NCBI RefSeq assembly: GCF_000143535.2
Contig: NC_037320.1
Location: 2,232,001 to 2,296,000, forward strand
Length of the DNA stretch: 64,000 bases
Direction: 5' to 3'
Source of the DNA: Botrytis cinerea B05.10
Taxonomy: Eukaryota > Ascomycota > Leotiomycetes > Helotiales > Sclerotiniaceae
Of the stretch, positions 60,173 to 64,000 are shown piece by piece. A program made the position numbers and the translations under genes. The notes beneath the pieces are model-generated. The model worked only from the letters and a program-made list of their open reading frames with translations. It did no database searches and had not been told where the DNA came from. Numbering within the stretch: the stretch's first letter is position 1; the number at the start of each line of letters is the position of its first letter.

Positions 60173-61413
60173 TCAATGCCCAGGATCAAATATTACCTTG
60201 TGTACCTGCATTTTATTGAAGATATCATATCCTTCGACTACTTCACTCAAGGGCATGATTTTGTCAGTCATGAAACTGTATTTTGTCAGAATTCTACTTA
60301 GAAAGTTTCAAGATCGTATTGGAGGAACTTACTCCAGTTTATGTTGGTTCTTTCTGAGAACCTCCATAGCTTGCGGGAAAACACTTCGGACAGGACATCG
60401 TCCAAATTGTGATTTCACGTTCTTCCCATAAGCCTCCATGCCTGACCAAGGAATTTCATCTTGCTGTACACCTATAATCACAGTTTATTAACAAGTTGTC
60501 CTTTCTAAGCCAAGAAGTTTACTCACCGAAGCTTGCGATTGTTCCCCATGGCCGCAGCAAGTCAAATCCAGTTCTCAGCGCATCTGCATGACCGACACCC
60601 TCAATTACACAATCAGCCCCTCTCCCCTCGGTCAATTCTTTTACTCGCTTTGTCAATCCTTCTTTGTTCGTCTGATCGTTCCATGGTTCTGCGCCCAACT
60701 TTTTGGCCAATTCCAACCGACTGTCCACACGATCAATAGCGATCACGATTTTTGGTTTATACTCCAAAGCATTGATTAGGGCACAAAGGCCAACCGGTCC
60801 ACACCCGATTAAAACCACAACACTATTGCTTATGGTTTCTTGCGACATTCCATCAAAAGCATTCCTAGCCGCAAAATATCCGGTAGGGAAGATGTCCGCC
60901 ATCAGCACCAACTTTTTCTCATCAATGCCCTCCGGAGCTTTTACAGCTGTTGCATCTGCCAATGGCACTCTCATATACTCGGCTTGACCACCATCTAGTA
61001 ATGGACATCCGAATAACAAACATTTTTCGCATCGCGATGAATATCCTCTCATACAATAGAAACATTCACCACAAGACACGGTAAATGGCATGACAATCAA
61101 GTCGCCTTTCTTATGTGTCTTTACATCGTTTCCCAACTCAACGATTGTGCCTGTAGTCTCATGACCCATGATGAAGCCCGTCTTCGAGGCTTGATGTCCC
61201 CTGAAAACGTGCAGTTCACTGTGAAATCAATCAATTTCGATCTTCATGGCCAAAGATGTACAATGCAAGGTTGACTTACCTTCCACATAATGCCGAGTAT
61301 TTGACCTTGATTATCACGTCCGTTTGATCCACGATCTTTGGCATGGGTCGATCTTCTAGTCGAACATCGAGTGTTCCATGAAATACCACGGCTTTCATAG
61401 TATCTTGGGTCAT
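60173..61413 (-). CDS. Zinc-dependent medium-chain alcohol dehydrogenase
   Basis: Four exons (61280-61413, 60527-61218, 60333-60471, 60173-60275) encode 355 residues, the normal length of the MDR family. Catalytic-zinc residues are visible: Cys in SALCGSE at the first junction and His in GHETTG. The structural-zinc site is complete (CGECFYCMRGYSSRCEKC). The nucleotide-binding motif is VVLIGCGPVGLCAL, followed by IAIDRVDSR, suggesting NAD preference through the Asp. It oxidises alcohols or reduces aldehydes or ketones; the substrate is unknown. The start is the ATG at 61413; two further exons at the end complete the conserved MDR C-terminus (KIMPLSEVVEGYDIF). It converges on the catalase gene (292 bases between stops) and diverges from the hydrolase gene. 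Confidence 0.94.
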
Positions 61414-62163
61414 TTTGATGAAAGGCTTCGATGTTTGTTCTTATGATTTTGAGTGTTCTAAAAGGGGCCAAGGATTGGATTATTTCAAAATCTTGTGAGA
61501 AGTCAATATAATGAAAGGCTTTCTATATTACCTCGGAAACTTGCTCAATCGATTATTTAACTTAGTTGCCGGGATATGCGGGGTGATCAATTCGAGGAGG
61601 GGTAATTAGTGGGGGGGCAAATTTGATTCTTACCAAATCCTCTCGGAAATCATCTTCTAGCTTGGGTTGACATGGTTGGGTCCGATTAGTCAGTTTACTT
61701 AAACCTATTCAAAAAATTTGGGGCGTCAGGCGTTTTTATGATGTGCGGAATTGACCCCTCCAGTCAATCATCGACATGGAGAGAATTTTAGAATGTTGTT
61801 TATTACATCGAGCACATACAACCTACAGCTTGGACTGGCTCAAACATAGAATGTTGTTTAGCTCACAACTCACAACTCGTCTCACAGCTTACATGTTCAT
61901 CTGAAGTTACTAAACTAATATTTGTAATTGTATCGTTCCAGGTTGTGTATTGTAAGATGTGATGGCTGAAAACAGGATCGCGCTGGTCACATAAAGCGGG
62001 GTCGAGTGGATCACATCGATTACCGGTATAAGAATTCATAGAGATCTCCCCCACCAGATCTCAATCTTCAATAATACTACCTACTTATATTAAACACCAA
62101 TATCATATTCCCAAATTGAACCATTCAACTCCTCAAACAACAATTCTGTTTACATATAGAACG
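61414..62163. promoter_or_regulatory. Shared divergent promoter of the dehydrogenase and the MBL-fold hydrolase
   Basis: 750 bases separate the two start codons, so one intergenic region controls both genes. No specific binding motif is claimed. Confidence 0.5.
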
Positions 62164-63276
62164 ATGGCAGGAATACAACGAGCTCTTGATGCAGGCGCAG
62201 TACCTGCCCATGTCTCCAATGTCTGTCCTCCAGGGACACAAGCGTATTTGCTCGAACTCGGATGGTTAGAATGTGACGAAGGATTTGTAACAAGAGGCGG
62301 TAACACATCATTGAAGTCTACAGAAGGAGAGAAGTTCGTGAACAAACGAAGAGAACTACCATTATATGCCATATTAATCGACCACCCTTTCGAAGGTGTA
62401 ATACTTTGGGAAACAGGATGTGGGGTGGATTATCCTGAAGTTTGGGGTCCACAAGTAGTCGATATTTTTGCACGAATTAAATATGAACCAAGACATGAAT
62501 TGAAAGCAGCAATTGAAGCCACAGGACACAAATTGGAAGATGTCAAAAAAATGTAGGTTGCCTTTGAAAGATGGGCTAAGAAGATATACTTACCGAACAA
62601 TAGAATTCTCGGCCACTTGCATTTAGATCACGCAGGTGGATTGGATCAATTCTTAGAGAGAAAAGATGTTGAGATTTGGGTTCACGATAAAGAATTGCGT
62701 TCGGCATTTTGGTCTGTTGCGACTGGTGCTGATGTTGGGGTCTACTTAAAACATTATTTGGATGTAAGCCAATGTCTTGTTGTAGTTGATGTTTCGTCAA
62801 ATGCTGATTGGAAGAAGTTATCGTTGAATTGGAAGACATTCGATGAGAGAACCGTCGACTTTTGTCAAGGAATTACTCTTCATCATCTTCCTGGTCATAC
62901 AGATGGTCTTGTGGGAATGCAATTAAACCTCCGGGAGACCGGAACATTCTTCTTTATCAGTGACCACTGTCACGTCATCGAAAATGTTGGTTGAGCTTCT
63001 CCTTATTCTTGTTAATGTTATAATTTATTGACAATTTGATAGTGGCGAGATGGAGTACCTCAAGGATGGCTAGCACGGTATGAAATGCTTGATACCACTG
63101 AACGAAAAGGGAAGCTAACATGAAGCCACAGTGATCACCCAGCTTGGTTCCAAAGTACCCAGCGATTGAAACGTTTGGAATCTACAACCAGAGGTCGAGT
63201 GATACCAGGGCATGACAAGGAAACATTCCTACAACTTCAAGGTGAGATAAATGATGGAAAAGGCTATTTAGAATAG
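62164..63276 (+). CDS. Metallo-beta-lactamase-fold hydrolase (lactonase-like)
   Basis: Four exons (62164-62552, 62604-62985, 63043-63077, 63132-63276) encode 316 residues. The first intron lies just before the metal-binding motif H-x-H-x-D-H, seen as HLHLDHAGG. Later metal ligands are His in LPGHTDG, Asp in FFFISDHCH and His in VIPGHDKE. This arrangement, with ILWETGCG near residue 75, fits N-acyl-homoserine-lactone-lactonase-like members of the fold, which open lactone rings. Some homologues act on other esters, so the substrate is unproven. Splice sites are consistent, although the second intron begins GTTGGT, which is rare. A 51-nt in-frame segment at 62764-62814, starting GTAAGC and ending in AG, may be a further intron; removing it would shorten the chain by 17 residues. 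Confidence 0.9.
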
Positions 63277-64000
63277 TGAATTACAATTTGTATAACCATT
63301 TGGTGAAGTTACATAAGGAATATATGTATATATAATCTCAGAAACCCTTTGTTTTATCCTCCCCAAGCAAGCTTGTGGGATTCTTACTTCCAAAGAGATC
63401 AACAGTCCGAACTGCAGGCCAAAAACTAAAGACTTTGGGTAAATTAAAATATTTCCTAGTAAGCCATTGAAACTGTTTCAAATTTTGAGACAGTTCTGGT
63501 TGTTAATTTAATTCGGACTAATCACTTTATCGAACGGACCCGAATATGGTTAAAATTTTAAACTAAAATCTTGAATCACCTATGGTTAGGCATCTTTACA
63601 TGAGGCAAGGAAGATACACCTCGCAAAACTTGAGCTAGCACTTGCCTCCTCAGAAAAGAAAATACGATGGATTCTGGGACATGCTCTGATGTTGAAAAAC
63701 ACCAGACTTGACCTCTTGAATACTATTACATCAGATGTTGTCTATTCCGAAGAAACTATTATCAGGACTTCCTGATTTATTTTCATCAAAATCAATGAGC
63801 CAGAGAGGACTTGGGTGATATACACCATGTTGATACTCAATGTCCCTTGCAGAGCTACAAAGCAAAGTGAGAAGAGGAAACCTCCCGAAATTACTCACAA
63901 CCATGGATGGAAGGATGAGATCATAGCGAAAGGTTCAATTGTATGATGTTTGGGCAGACACTTTGTTGAAATACGAGATGAGAAAGGTGCAAGTAATGTT
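63277..64000. other. 3' flank to window end
   Basis: No gene recognised; a gene could begin just outside the window. Confidence 0.5.

Overview
This window is nuclear DNA from a filamentous ascomycete. The evidence is intron-rich genes with short introns (mostly 45-100 nt, GTA/GTG donors, CTAAC/CTGAC-like branch sites), moderately AT-rich intergenic DNA, and typical Pezizomycotina families: a SAT4/PTH11 rhodopsin-like protein, a DOMON-cytochrome b561 protein, a large secreted catalase and a secreted GH31 glucosidase. Protein style and gene spacing suggest a leotiomycete such as Botrytis or Sclerotinia, but that is an impression, not a demonstration. Nearly all gene models below were rebuilt by hand by joining exons so that reading frame, splice signals and family motifs agree.

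Left part (0.6-11 kb): an MFS transporter, a three-exon BTB protein, a Baeyer-Villiger-type flavin monooxygenase and an NmrA/isoflavone-reductase-like oxidoreductase, all on the minus strand and separated by wide gene-poor spacers. Housekeeping part (12.5-29.5 kb): a kinesin motor with a large insertion in its head, a TBC Rab-GAP, an E2 ubiquitin-conjugating enzyme, the signal peptidase subunit Sec11, a six-exon multi-pass membrane protein and an acidic nuclear-looking protein. A 3.1-kb microsatellite-rich spacer lies between the Rab-GAP and the E2.

Middle part (29.5-46.3 kb): gene-poor DNA, a small single-membrane-span protein, an eight-exon SAT4/PTH11 protein with two tiny exons, a small secreted protein, an uncharacterised 209-residue protein and one very large gene of 1733 residues. 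That large gene joins a C2H2 zinc finger, TPR repeats, a SANT/Myb domain, a Cys-rich C-K-C-G-H motif and a C-terminal membrane hairpin in one chain. It is the most unusual object in the window.

Right part (46.3-64 kb): a GNAT acetyltransferase remnant, a DOMON-cytochrome b561 protein, a secreted GH31 alpha-glucosidase, a 4.5-kb spacer with an extremely AT-rich patch, then a compact trio: secreted catalase, zinc alcohol dehydrogenase and metallo-beta-lactamase-fold hydrolase. The trio looks like an oxidative or detoxification neighbourhood, but no co-regulation can be shown from sequence alone. I saw no convincing rRNA, tRNA, CRISPR array or intact transposon.
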